From CAZWRN01 sp964636275 (GTDB lineage Bacteria > Patescibacteriota > Microgenomatia > Daviesbacterales > UBA10151): a DNA stretch of 64,000 bases. Where the stretch lies: NCBI GenBank assembly GCA_964636275.1, contig CAZWRN010000002.1, positions 15,469-79,468 on the forward strand, read 5' to 3'. Position numbers and translations under genes: made by a program. The notes under the pieces were generated by a model. It was not told the DNA's origin, ran no database searches, and was given only the letters and a program-made list of their open reading frames with translations. This document shows positions 16,298 through 24,216 of this stretch, piece by piece. Each line of letters opens with the position of its first letter. Positions within the stretch are counted from its first letter, which is position 1.

Positions 16298-17524
16298 TTA
16301 GTCGGATGTTACTGCATCAGGAAGTGAGATCTTATGTTTGTCGGTCGAAGTCTGATAAGGATAAAGCGTGGTTGCCAATGTTATTAAAGCTGCAAATATA
16401 AACACCATAACAAATGGTAATTTAAACCAAAAAAGTATACCTAATACAAAAAGAAAGGCTGCTCGAGGTGCCGACATACCGATCTCTCTCTGGAAAATAT
16501 AGGCTACCAGATCTTCGTGTCTAGCTCTCCCATAGATCGTGGCATCCAGAGACACAACCACCCCGGAACGAGTCACAGCATAAATGGCTGACATTATGTA
16601 GACATGAATAGGGGCATAGATCATAGTTGTGATAACCCAAGCAATTGCATCCAGTGGCGCAAAAATATGGGTTATTCTTTTTGGGCCAAATTTATCAATA
16701 GCTAACCCTATCAAAAAAGTTACTGCCATCGAAAAAAAAGCGACTAGTGAACCGACAAATCCAACTCCAATAATTCCTGACATAATTGTTAAAATAAAAA
16801 TCGGCAAAAAGATAACTGCAACCAAATCAGCAATACTGTCTGCACCCATAGCAACAAAACTTTTCCATTCTCTTCTTGGCGAAAGTGTCATTACCGTTTT
16901 TAAAAGATGAATTTCTATATTATTTTGCTGGCGTGGCAGAAATCTTAAGGGAATTATAGCTACGATAACTAGTGCGGATAGAAAGACAAACAGATACTCA
17001 AAACCCCAAAAACTAATAATCAAACTCCCAAAAGCAGGTCCTCCAATAGATGCAATGGCTTGCAAGACGGCACTAATTGATAGCTCAGCTCCCTGCTTTT
17101 TGTCATCGCTGAGGTGACTAAAGTAGACATGATAAGCTGTCCAGTAGAGACCAATCGCCATTCCGCCAAAGATGGTTGAGATCGGTAAAAAGATGAAGTC
17201 ATACTTTCCTAGTGAAAGTATGATGTAAAACATTACCAGCGATATACTCCCCCAAAAAATTGCAAACTTGAGACCTTTTTTTGCAATCAGCCAGACAGTC
17301 GGTGCGATTGAAAGTGCGTCGAAGATATACACTAAACAAAGTATGAATGCCACAATACTCAGTGCCTGATGGTATTCAAAACCATGGTTACGAGCCAGTT
17401 GGAGGATATATATACCATTAAAAAGCTGGAACATCGAGACAGCAAAATATCGAATGATTGCATGCAGATAAAAAGCCCCTAAATATCGGAATTGTCTTTT
17501 ATGAAGTAAAGACAGATGTAGCAT
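16298..17524 (-). CDS. Major facilitator superfamily transporter
   Basis: A 408-residue, strongly hydrophobic protein with about 12 predicted membrane helices arranged as two halves. A cytoplasmic loop sits at mid-sequence (LLKTVMTLSPRREWKSFV). The short loop between helices 2 and 3 is WLIAKKGLKFA, a weak version of the MFS loop motif. Substrate cannot be assigned. The start is fixed by TAAACT six bases upstream. Neighbours are unrelated (DUF3105 gene upstream, HAD-kinase fusion downstream with a 95-bp gap), so it is probably its own unit. Confidence 0.8.
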   Translation of the reverse strand: MLHLSLLHKRQFRYLGAFYLHAIIRYFAVSMFQLFNGIYILQLARNHGFEYHQALSIVAFILCLVYIFDALSIAPTVWLIAKKGLKFAIFWGSISLVMFYIILSLGKYDFIFLPISTIFGGMAIGLYWTAYHVYFSHLSDDKKQGAELSISAVLQAIASIGGPAFGSLIISFWGFEYLFVFLSALVIVAIIPLRFLPRQQNNIEIHLLKTVMTLSPRREWKSFVAMGADSIADLVAVIFLPIFILTIMSGIIGVGFVGSLVAFFSMAVTFLIGLAIDKFGPKRITHIFAPLDAIAWVITTMIYAPIHVYIMSAIYAVTRSGVVVSLDATIYGRARHEDLVAYIFQREIGMSAPRAAFLFVLGILFWFKLPFVMVFIFAALITLATTLYPYQTSTDKHKISLPDAVTSD

Positions 17525-17530
17525 GCAATT

Positions 17531-17536
17531 AGTTTA
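17531..17536 (-). promoter_or_regulatory. -10 element, leaderless, MFS gene
   Basis: TAAACT on the minus strand with exactly six bases (AATTGC) before the ATG at 17524. Confidence 0.65.
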
Positions 17537-17659
17537 CAGTGCTTATGATGGTTGTAACAATAGACAGTTATCTGCTATCTGTGATCGGTTATCAGAAGAT
17601 AGTATGCCGGGTTTCAGTTGGCCTGTTTTAACTGATTTACTGAAAACCGATAACCGACT

Positions 17660-18289
17660 TTATTCCATGGTTTTTTCAGGACCTTGGTTGATATGGCCTT
17701 GAATGAATTCTTCTATTTTGTCTTTATCAAAATCGTTCAGTTTTTCCATATGTCGCCAGGCTGTCAGAGCTATCATACTATCCAAATTGGGTCTTGGTAC
17801 AACTAGCAGTCTGACCTGGCCTTTAGCGTTATAAACATCAGTTAAGTTATTCACCAGTTGTTTGCACTGATCAGATTTGAAATTGTCAGACAAAGTTGCC
17901 GCAGCAGAAGCGATTTGCTCAGCTGATTCAGTTGCCAGTTCCATTGGTCTGCCACTTGTCTGGGCATATGCAGTTGGGATGAGATTAAATCCGGTTGATT
18001 GGACATCACAGTTATAATGCAAGATGACATAACCATGTTCCAAAGAGTGGACAAGATTGCGGTCATCTTTAGGAGTATCGTAGACTCCCCATTTGGTCCA
18101 CTGAGCATAATGATTGCCAGAGGTAGGCGGATTTGTCCCATACTGAACTTCCGTACCGATCTGCACGTGCTCTCTTCCCTCATCAGCCAGCTGAGTACCT
18201 GGTTTTGGCTTAGACTCATTGAACACCCAATAACCCAAAATAACTAAAGAGACTAAAACAATAATTATGATTAATCTTTTTTCATTCAT
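17660..18289 (-). CDS. DUF3105 membrane-anchored extracytoplasmic protein
   Basis: An N-terminal membrane anchor (LIIIIVLVSLVILGYWVF) is followed by the DUF3105 signature: GTNPPTSGNHYAQW, then LVHSLEHGYVILHYN with conserved His residues that look like a metal site. The middle carries an insert with YAQTSG. Two Cys residues (YNC, DQCKQL) could pair in the oxidising exterior. The domain's function is unknown; conserved His clusters suggest metal binding. No operon partner is evident: 135 bp separate it from the MFS gene. Confidence 0.8.
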   Translation of the reverse strand: MNEKRLIIIIVLVSLVILGYWVFNESKPKPGTQLADEGREHVQIGTEVQYGTNPPTSGNHYAQWTKWGVYDTPKDDRNLVHSLEHGYVILHYNCDVQSTGFNLIPTAYAQTSGRPMELATESAEQIASAAATLSDNFKSDQCKQLVNNLTDVYNAKGQVRLLVVPRPNLDSMIALTAWRHMEKLNDFDKDKIEEFIQGHINQGPEKTME

Positions 18290-18342
18290 TAGCTTGAGGG
18301 ATATAATATAGTATTATTAAAATAAAGTCGAGAGCTACCCCA

Positions 18343-18930
18343 TTAAAATCCACGTTCGTTGAACTGATTTTGCGCTTTCTCTAATCCTTCTTGCAGCCAT
18401 ACATCCAATGCCTGAACACATTTTTTAAGTAGAGCTTTTTTAGCAGATGTTTCTCCTGGGACAAAGTAATCAATTACAAATTTTTCAGCCTGAAAATCGA
18501 TCTGTTTGCGTTCACCTGAAAAAGATTTTTGATTGCCGATGCCTAGACGGAAACGAACAAACTGATCAGATTTCAGATGTTCAATAACAGATTCGACCCC
18601 ATGATGACCAGCAGCCGATCCGCCCAAACGGATTTTAATATGACCCAATATAATATCAAGTTCATCATGAATGATAACTACATTTTTGGGAGGAATTTTG
18701 TAAAAATTTGTAATCTTGGCAACAGAAATGCCAGACAGATTCATATAAGTCTGCGGTTTGGCTAAAACAATATCGCCAGTTTGGATCATTTCAGCTTTGA
18801 ATTTTTTCTCGAGAGTAAACTCACCAAACGCTCTTTTATGAGCAAAATAGTCTAGAGCTTCAAACCCAAGATTATGACGAGTATTTGCGTATTTTTCACC
18901 GGGATTTCCTAGTCCAACTATTAGAAACAT
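18343..18930 (-). CDS. pth: Peptidyl-tRNA hydrolase
   Basis: Recycles peptidyl-tRNA released prematurely from ribosomes by cleaving the ester bond. The family motifs are clear: MFLIVGLGNPGEKYANTRHN with catalytic His in NTRHNLG, PQTYMNLSG, VIIHDELD and the RLGGSAAGHHGVES loop. The 195-residue length is standard. The start is set at 18930 because TATAAT lies six bases upstream; an in-frame ATG at 18945 would lie upstream of that promoter element and is not used. The promoter sits in the 14-bp gap after the HAD gene stop, so pth has its own transcript. Confidence 0.96.
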   Translation of the reverse strand: MFLIVGLGNPGEKYANTRHNLGFEALDYFAHKRAFGEFTLEKKFKAEMIQTGDIVLAKPQTYMNLSGISVAKITNFYKIPPKNVVIIHDELDIILGHIKIRLGGSAAGHHGVESVIEHLKSDQFVRFRLGIGNQKSFSGERKQIDFQAEKFVIDYFVPGETSAKKALLKKCVQALDVWLQEGLEKAQNQFNERGF

Positions 18931-18936
18931 ACCAAG

Positions 18937-18942
18937 ATTATA
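18937..18942 (-). promoter_or_regulatory. -10 element, leaderless, pth
   Basis: Perfect TATAAT followed by six bases (CTTGGT) and the pth ATG. Confidence 0.75.
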
Positions 18943-18944
18943 CA

Positions 18945-19565
18945 CTACAGCAGCAAGAGCAGTTCTTTTAGTGAATGAATTGTAAAAGCTTTTGGGTGTT
19001 TGGAATCATCTTTTCGATTTAACCAAATTACTGTCAGGTCAGAACGTTTCAGTAATATTTCAATTACTTCTGGATTGTCATCTACGATGACTGCCTCCTT
19101 TGGAGTCAAATCTAAAACACGCTTAGTCCGTTTATTGAAAAAAATATAGAGATGTTGTTCATTGAAATGATGAACTATCTTGCCATGTTTAAGTTTCCTG
19201 GTTTGCAAATCTTTATACCCTTCGGTAAATACTCCTAATACATTGTTTTGTCCAATTTTTTCCAGCACTTCTTTAGCTTCCTTATAGAGTGAATTTTCAA
19301 AATGTTTTTTTTGATAATAAGCCGTTTGCAAAATTTTTTTATCCAAGCCAAGCTCCTCTGCCATATGTTGGGCCATTTTTTTGGGATGAAAAAAGGTTCG
19401 TTTCTTTAAAGTAAGATCATATTTTTTTCTGGATTCATCTATCTGATTCTCATCTAGTGAAACTTTTTCCAGTAAATGCTTTTTAAACAATGTTCGAAAC
19501 TCTTCTGTGCTATGAAGTGTTTTATCGACATCAAACAATATTATTTGATGAGGCTTAATTTTCAT
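18945..19565 (-). CDS. HAD-superfamily hydrolase
   Basis: A 206-residue protein with motif I FDVDKTLHS (Asp11, Asp13), motif II GVFTEGYKDLQTRKL and motif IV AVIVDDNPEVIEIL. The strand order is canonical. The spacing of VFTEGY and VIVDDN echoes the VWTQGH and VVVDDK pair of the permuted fusion protein at 14391, so the two may be distant paralogues. ATG 19565 is chosen because it places motif I near the N terminus and overlaps the NUDIX stop by 11 bases, implying coupled translation. Substrate unknown. Confidence 0.8.
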   Translation of the reverse strand: MKIKPHQIILFDVDKTLHSTEEFRTLFKKHLLEKVSLDENQIDESRKKYDLTLKKRTFFHPKKMAQHMAEELGLDKKILQTAYYQKKHFENSLYKEAKEVLEKIGQNNVLGVFTEGYKDLQTRKLKHGKIVHHFNEQHLYIFFNKRTKRVLDLTPKEAVIVDDNPEVIEILLKRSDLTVIWLNRKDDSKHPKAFTIHSLKELLLLL

Positions 19566-20031
19566 TGGCTGCTTTCTCCAAAGCTTTGATGGCATAAAAT
19601 TTTACCGCATTAGTGATTCGATATTGTGGATCTTCTAACTCTGATATAGAAAACCAACGGATTCCATTATGTTCTAGTTCGGCTAATTTTAAACGATCAG
19701 TTTTGGATCTGACGAAATACATATTTCCAACATGTTTATGGGTCTCTCCAATGTCATGAATATCGACATATTCAGGACGATATAAAAACTTAGTTCCTTT
19801 TTGATCAACCCCTTCAACTTTTTCAGCCAAAATCTCAATATCATCAGCTGTTAATCCCGACTCCTCTTCAATTTCTCTGAATAAAGCTTGGTCGGGATCT
19901 TCACCCGGATCAATATGCCCGCCGATGGGTAACCATCTCTTCAGTTTAATATGATCGACAAGCAAAACTTTGTTATTAAAAACAATAAATGCACCAACTG
20001 TGAAATCAACTAATTCATTTATATGTGCCAT
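19555..20031 (-). CDS. NUDIX hydrolase
   Basis: A 158-residue protein with a complete NUDIX box from GGHIDPGEDPDQAL through FREIEEESGL; it retains the G-x5-E-x7-REU-x-EE-x-GU pattern, so it is likely a Mg-dependent diphosphate hydrolase. Substrate (nucleotide, sugar nucleotide or coenzyme) cannot be told. Overlaps the downstream HAD gene by 11 bases; the two may act in sequence, hydrolysing a diphosphate and then a monophosphate. Upstream lies 77 bp of AT-rich sequence with degenerate repeats. Confidence 0.88.
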   Translation of the reverse strand: MAHINELVDFTVGAFIVFNNKVLLVDHIKLKRWLPIGGHIDPGEDPDQALFREIEEESGLTADDIEILAEKVEGVDQKGTKFLYRPEYVDIHDIGETHKHVGNMYFVRSKTDRLKLAELEHNGIRWFSISELEDPQYRITNAVKFYAIKALEKAANEN

Positions 20032-20108
20032 ATATAAAAAATTCTAAATCCGAATTCCGAAACTCTAAGCAATATTAAATGTTTAAAATCGAAAATTCAG
20101 AAATCTTT

Positions 20109-20777
20109 CTAAAATCCAGATTGTTCTTGTTCTTGAATCAGATCAAGTAACAATTTTTCTCTAAAATTAAATTCTTCTTTACTTGTTTGGTCAAGTGTTC
20201 CCGCCCTCATATCAGCCAACGTCTGAACTAGTAATTCTGGATAAAGTGACCCTACTTTATGCTTACATTGATTAATGGTTGCAGTACGTCCTTTACCATT
20301 ATAGATGGCTTCTACTGCTTGATGGACAAAATCATGTTCAGTTATAAACTGGCAGACATAATGGATTTCTGCTTTTGAAAATCCTACTTCATCCAGAATA
20401 GGCTTTACTGCAATACCACCTGCCATCTCATGCCCTATATATGAAGTCTTTTTGAGCATGTTACCTGTTTTAAAAGGGTCGTAAATCTCCGAGGTTTCAT
20501 TTTTTATCCCTATTACATTCTTGCCTATATCATGGAGTAAACCAACCAGTTTAAGTAAATCTTTCTTTGTGTTTTGCTCAATCTTTTGGTTTAAATAAGC
20601 CAGATAGTTTTCTCCCAGAGTATCAATAATCTTCTTTACCTCTTCTTTAGTTTTAAGCAGATGATCGCTCAATGGTTGCGCCACATGCCAATTACTATTT
20701 TCGATTTGTTTATCGCAATTTATTAATACTTTTTTTAAAGCCGGATGAGGTTGCTCAATAATTTCTTCAATATTCAT
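20109..20777 (-). CDS. HD-domain metal-dependent phosphohydrolase
   Basis: A 222-residue protein with the HD signature LVGLLHDIGKN (metal-binding His-Asp), a second His in SYIGHEMAGG and a third in FITEHDFVHQA. This pattern resembles HD domains of tRNA nucleotidyltransferase and HDIG hydrolases. It overlaps the endonuclease Q stop by one base (TAATG), so it is translationally coupled to that repair gene. A nucleotide-clearing role beside EndoQ is a reasonable inference but not shown by sequence. Confidence 0.82.
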   Translation of the reverse strand: MNIEEIIEQPHPALKKVLINCDKQIENSNWHVAQPLSDHLLKTKEEVKKIIDTLGENYLAYLNQKIEQNTKKDLLKLVGLLHDIGKNVIGIKNETSEIYDPFKTGNMLKKTSYIGHEMAGGIAVKPILDEVGFSKAEIHYVCQFITEHDFVHQAVEAIYNGKGRTATINQCKHKVGSLYPELLVQTLADMRAGTLDQTSKEEFNFREKLLLDLIQEQEQSGF

Positions 20778-22045
20778 TAAAATAATCCTTCCTGTTCTAA
20801 ACTTTTAGCTGCTTCATTCTCATCAAAGATTTTAACAATTCCATAGGTGTTATCATAGCCTGGTTGAATTTTGAGCTGTCCTTCTCGTACTCGTTTGACT
20901 CCTTCAGCCACTCGCTCACCGGCTATCATTTCTATCAAAGGGATTTGAACTTTGGTTAAGATCTTTAACTCGGAGTCCAACTCGGTAACTAGTTTTTCAT
21001 AGGCTGTTTTAACTTTCTGAGTTTTCACCGCCACCCCTAGACTTTCGGCTAAGATCTCCTCTAACTGTACTAACATCCGAAATCCAGCTCGATCAGGAAA
21101 CATTTTTGATTTTAATACACCATTTTCTTTGTAGAGTTCTAACTCTTTTTCAGATCTTTTGGCTAGCTCCTCTACTCTCTGCATCACTCCAATGGTCAGC
21201 CTTTTTTTGCAGACCGGACAGATCTCCCCATTGGCTTTTAACTGCTCAGGATCCATTACTATCCCACAATTGCGATGGCCGGAATAATGATACTTACCTT
21301 CTTCTGGGAAAAATTCAATTGACCCAATAATATCCTGGGTCTGCAAAGCTTTTGACAAATTTTTAAAACCTATCTTCCCATTGATCAAAGTCACTTCCCT
21401 ACCCAATCTGGGCAAAGAGTGGAGATCCGAAAATGAAACAATTGATTTGCTATCTAGCTCTGGCACCCGCCAATTCATAGCAGGTTCACTAGACAGACCA
21501 GTTTCCACTGCATAAATTTTTTCAGAAAACTCACCAAAACAATCAGTCAAAAGATCATAACCAGAGTTTGATCCATATAAAGAATACCAAGGTGTCCAAA
21601 TGTGGGCAGGAATGATCAAGATATCTGGATCTACCCCAAATAAAATACTGCACAGCATTTTTGTTGTCATTCCCAAAATAGGCCGGCCATCTGAAGCCAA
21701 TTTAGCCCCTCTGTGTTTTAAAACTTCACCGACTTTATTTGCTGCATCCAACGAAGGATAGATCGCAATCAAATGTATTCGTCTAGTCTTCCCTCCTTCA
21801 GAATATATGCAAGAGATTTCTCCTGATACGACAAACTTGGTTTCGCCATTTTGGTAAATGCCCCCTCCGATATCCTGTAAATGGGTTTTTAGCTCCTGCT
21901 GCCACATCGGGTGGAGAGCATCACCTGTTCCAAGTAGGTCTATACCTTTCCAAACAGCCCATTTAGCTAGATTTGAGATGGTGAGATCATAGGAACAAGC
22001 GCCTGAATACTTGGAGTGAATGTGAAGATCTGCTACATAAGCCAT
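20777..22045 (-). CDS. Endonuclease Q-like PHP-domain DNA repair nuclease
   Basis: A 422-residue PHP-family protein matching endonuclease Q, which nicks DNA 5' of deaminated bases (uracil, hypoxanthine) and is best known from Thermococcales and some Bacillus. Seen are the metal-binding N terminus ADLHIHSKYSGAC, the PAHIWTPWYSLYGSNSGYD block, ETGLSSEPAMNWRVPELD, FSDLHSLPRLGRE, IEFFPEEGKYHYSGHR and a zinc-ribbon-like segment with Cys at GHRNCG and CPVCKKRLT. The length fits. A TACAAT seven bases upstream suggests a leaderless start. Coupled to the HD gene downstream. Confidence 0.85.
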   Translation of the reverse strand: MAYVADLHIHSKYSGACSYDLTISNLAKWAVWKGIDLLGTGDALHPMWQQELKTHLQDIGGGIYQNGETKFVVSGEISCIYSEGGKTRRIHLIAIYPSLDAANKVGEVLKHRGAKLASDGRPILGMTTKMLCSILFGVDPDILIIPAHIWTPWYSLYGSNSGYDLLTDCFGEFSEKIYAVETGLSSEPAMNWRVPELDSKSIVSFSDLHSLPRLGREVTLINGKIGFKNLSKALQTQDIIGSIEFFPEEGKYHYSGHRNCGIVMDPEQLKANGEICPVCKKRLTIGVMQRVEELAKRSEKELELYKENGVLKSKMFPDRAGFRMLVQLEEILAESLGVAVKTQKVKTAYEKLVTELDSELKILTKVQIPLIEMIAGERVAEGVKRVREGQLKIQPGYDNTYGIVKIFDENEAAKSLEQEGLF

Positions 22046-22052
22046 TTGCTGG

Positions 22053-22058
22053 ATTGTA
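22053..22058 (-). promoter_or_regulatory. -10 element, leaderless, endonuclease Q gene
   Basis: TACAAT with a seven-base gap before the ATG at 22045. Confidence 0.6.
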
Positions 22059-22087
22059 ACTTTCTACTATATTTGCTTCAAGTGTTT

Positions 22088-22093
22088 TAATAT
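22088..22093 (+). promoter_or_regulatory. -10 element, leaderless, 22100 gene
   Basis: TAATAT followed by six bases (TAGACT) and ATG at 22100; would start a three-gene transcript including tatD. Confidence 0.6.
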
Positions 22094-22099
22094 TAGACT

Positions 22100-22492
22100 A
22101 TGTTTCCAATTCCAGAAAAAATGCCAAATTTTCATCATTATAGTATGAAAAATATTCCTACTGAGCATATATACCCTTCGCGCCGTCTGGTAGACACCGT
22201 TCAACAACTTCTGGAGAGTACTGGACATAGACTTCGCTCAACTTTAACAACCAGTACAAACCCGGAGAATATTTCCCTAGCAGGAATTATGGAAATCGGT
22301 ACCTTAACAGGCCGGTTTGTACCACATGCCAAAACAGGAGAATTAACCATAGTTCAGTCTGAATTACCATTTTCTCCACATCAATTTTTACAGGCAATAT
22401 CCGAACACTTTGCTACCATCTCTGTTTTTTATTCTCCTTTAGTAAGGAGACGATCTGGTGTTATGGTGCCCGATTTTTCTCAGATTTTTTGA
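22100..22492 (+). CDS. Hypothetical protein upstream of tatD
   Basis: A 130-residue soluble protein I do not recognise. The N-terminal third is His-rich (PNFHHYSMKN); the middle has alternating strands (GIMEIGTLTGRFV, GELTIVQSEL) and a helix (HQFLQAISEHFA). No signal peptide or membrane segment. The stop overlaps the tatD start (TGATG), so translation is coupled and the two are one operon. The leaderless promoter upstream supports a real gene. Confidence 0.55.
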   Translation: MFPIPEKMPNFHHYSMKNIPTEHIYPSRRLVDTVQQLLESTGHRLRSTLTTSTNPENISLAGIMEIGTLTGRFVPHAKTGELTIVQSELPFSPHQFLQAISEHFATISVFYSPLVRRRSGVMVPDFSQIF

Positions 22493-23316
22493 TGAAATAT
22501 ATTGATACTCATTCTCATATTCAATTCAAAACGTTTGATCAGGACCGAGACCAGATAGTTCAACAGGCAACAGAGGCGGGCGTTGAATCAATAATGGCAG
22601 TTGGCACCAGTCTGGAATCATCCCAAAGAGCAGTTAAAGTTGCTGAAAAATATCCGTCAGTCTATGCAGCTGTCGGTATTCATCCCCACCATGTATTTAG
22701 CTATCAGCTCTCAGCAATCAGCTATCAGCAAGAAATGAAAGAAGTAGAAATATTATTAAAAAATCAAAAAGTAATTGCAATTGGTGAAACTGGTATCGAT
22801 ACTCATTTGTATCCTCAGACCAAATATCAAAATTATCAGATCACTCCCTCATTTTTGGCATTGCAAAAGGAAATTTTTGCTTTACAAATTAAACTTGCAG
22901 TCAAATATCAAAAAACCTTAATCATTCACAACCGAGGTATGGCAGATAGATTGCTTGAAATCCTGGAAGAAAATTGGGATCCATTTTTATCTGGACGATC
23001 AGTTTTTCATTGTTGTGAACCGAGTAGAAAAATACTCGATTTTGCTAAGAAAAACTGGGTTTTTATTGGTGTTGATGGTGATGTGACTTATGACAAAGAT
23101 AAGCAAAGTTTTATCAAAGAAGTCCCATTAGAACTATTAGTTTTGGAAACAGATTCCCCTTTTTTTGTTCCAGAACCTTTGAGAGCCCAGGGAATTACCA
23201 GAAATACTCCAGCAAATATCACTCAAATATCAACCTTTCTTGACAATTTTATAGGTCAAAATGTCCAAATAATGTCAAGAAACAACGCCCAGTCTCTGTT
23301 TAAATTACCCTCATGA
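22492..23316 (+). CDS. tatD: TatD family metal-dependent deoxyribonuclease
   Basis: A TIM-barrel amidohydrolase-fold nuclease of 274 residues. Metal ligands are visible as DTHSHIQF at the N terminus, GETGID, the IIHNRG His and the C-terminal ETDSPFFVPEP. Family members act as 3'-5' DNases in repair and DNA fragmentation. The surface loop after GIHPHHVF carries a short tandem-heptamer insertion (YQLSAISYQQ) described separately. ATG 22492 overlaps the previous stop; the next small gene overlaps the tatD stop by four bases (ATGA). Confidence 0.93.
   Translation: MKYIDTHSHIQFKTFDQDRDQIVQQATEAGVESIMAVGTSLESSQRAVKVAEKYPSVYAAVGIHPHHVFSYQLSAISYQQEMKEVEILLKNQKVIAIGETGIDTHLYPQTKYQNYQITPSFLALQKEIFALQIKLAVKYQKTLIIHNRGMADRLLEILEENWDPFLSGRSVFHCCEPSRKILDFAKKNWVFIGVDGDVTYDKDKQSFIKEVPLELLVLETDSPFFVPEPLRAQGITRNTPANITQISTFLDNFIGQNVQIMSRNNAQSLFKLPS
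22699..22729 (+). repeat. Tandem heptamer repeat inside tatD
   Basis: AGCTATC, AGCTCTC, AGCAATC, AGCTATC, AGC: four 7-base units plus three bases. The open frame is kept and encodes YQLSAISYQQ. Confidence 0.75.
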
Positions 23317-23627
23317 GTATGGTGCCTCAAGAACAAAGAGCTGGTCTTGGTGTTGAAATATATGGAACTGGACCAAAAGTTACTGCAACTTTTTATGCTG
23401 AAAGGGGTAGTTCTTTCACAGAATTACATCGAATTCCGACTATTGACGGAAAAATTGAAAACCATGGCACGACTGAGTTGACAAAAGGAGTAACAGGTCC
23501 TGAACTTGTTTGGAGAACTGAGATAGCATCTCGAGCTGTAATTGGCTCCCTTCTCAGGGGATATGTTGAGGCAAATGGCTGGAAAGGAACCCCTGAAGCC
23601 CTGCACAGAATTCAGACCCTTGGCTAG
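23313..23627 (+). CDS. Hypothetical small protein downstream of tatD
   Basis: A 104-residue protein with an N-terminal beta-rich half (GVEIYGTGPKVTATFYAE) and a helical C terminus (IASRAVIGSLLRGYVEANG). Not recognised. Its start codon overlaps the tatD stop by four bases, the classic sign of coupled translation, so it belongs to the same operon. Its stop lies seven bases before the convergent four-helix-bundle gene. Confidence 0.55.
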   Translation: MSMVPQEQRAGLGVEIYGTGPKVTATFYAERGSSFTELHRIPTIDGKIENHGTTELTKGVTGPELVWRTEIASRAVIGSLLRGYVEANGWKGTPEALHRIQTLG

Positions 23628-23634
23628 CATTAAT

Positions 23635-24165
23635 TTACTTAGAATTTTTGTAGATTATTCTGGCTTTAAATAAATTTTCTCTGAAGCCGCCTTCTTGTAT
23701 AAACTTTTCTCTCAACCACCTTATTTTTTTGTCTAATAGGGCGTTAGTTTGATTTATCAGACATATCATGGCGTTTGCTGCTGTTTCAGATGAAACAATA
23801 TAATCTTTATAATTTTTATAATCGTTATAAGCATTATAGGCAAAGTCTCTGACCTTCTTAGCCTCTTTTGAATCCAATGCCCATTGTTTCAGCCCGTTTT
23901 GCCGTAAGAAGTCAGTATAGTCATTTAACAACTCTTCAAAACTTCCCCTCGAAACGCCCAAAAGCTTAATTCTGGTTTCCAAACTCTGTTGCATATAGCC
24001 CTCGGGGATATTTTGTTTGCCAGAGCGTCCAGCTTGTTCCATCTGGTCTTTAGTTCTGGAATAAGGATTTATATATTTTTTTACAAATTCAATTGTGAAA
24101 TCATAGATAATTTCGGCCTGTTTATAAAAAGCGAGGTCTTTATATCCATGTGAGCTGACATTCAT
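23635..24165 (-). CDS. Four-helix-bundle protein (S23 / intervening-sequence family)
   Basis: A 176-residue all-helical protein with the family pattern: YKDLAFYKQAEIIYDFTIEF, then SRTKDQMEQAGRSGKQNIPEGY and the SRGSFEELLNDYTDFLRQNG block. Such proteins are often encoded in 23S rRNA intervening sequences or beside diversity-generating retroelements (Avd-like), but neither context is present here, so it is a stand-alone member. Start fixed by TATACT six bases upstream. Function unknown; pentameric assembly is typical of relatives. Confidence 0.82.
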   Translation of the reverse strand: MNVSSHGYKDLAFYKQAEIIYDFTIEFVKKYINPYSRTKDQMEQAGRSGKQNIPEGYMQQSLETRIKLLGVSRGSFEELLNDYTDFLRQNGLKQWALDSKEAKKVRDFAYNAYNDYKNYKDYIVSSETAANAMICLINQTNALLDKKIRWLREKFIQEGGFRENLFKARIIYKNSK

Positions 24166-24171
24166 CAGCCG

Positions 24172-24177
24172 AGTATA
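24172..24177 (-). promoter_or_regulatory. -10 element, leaderless, four-helix-bundle gene
   Basis: TATACT, six bases (CGGCTG), then ATG at 24165. Confidence 0.65.
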
Positions 24178-24216
24178 ACGAAGAATAATTTTTTATTCTA
24201 GATGGTAATTTGGGTT

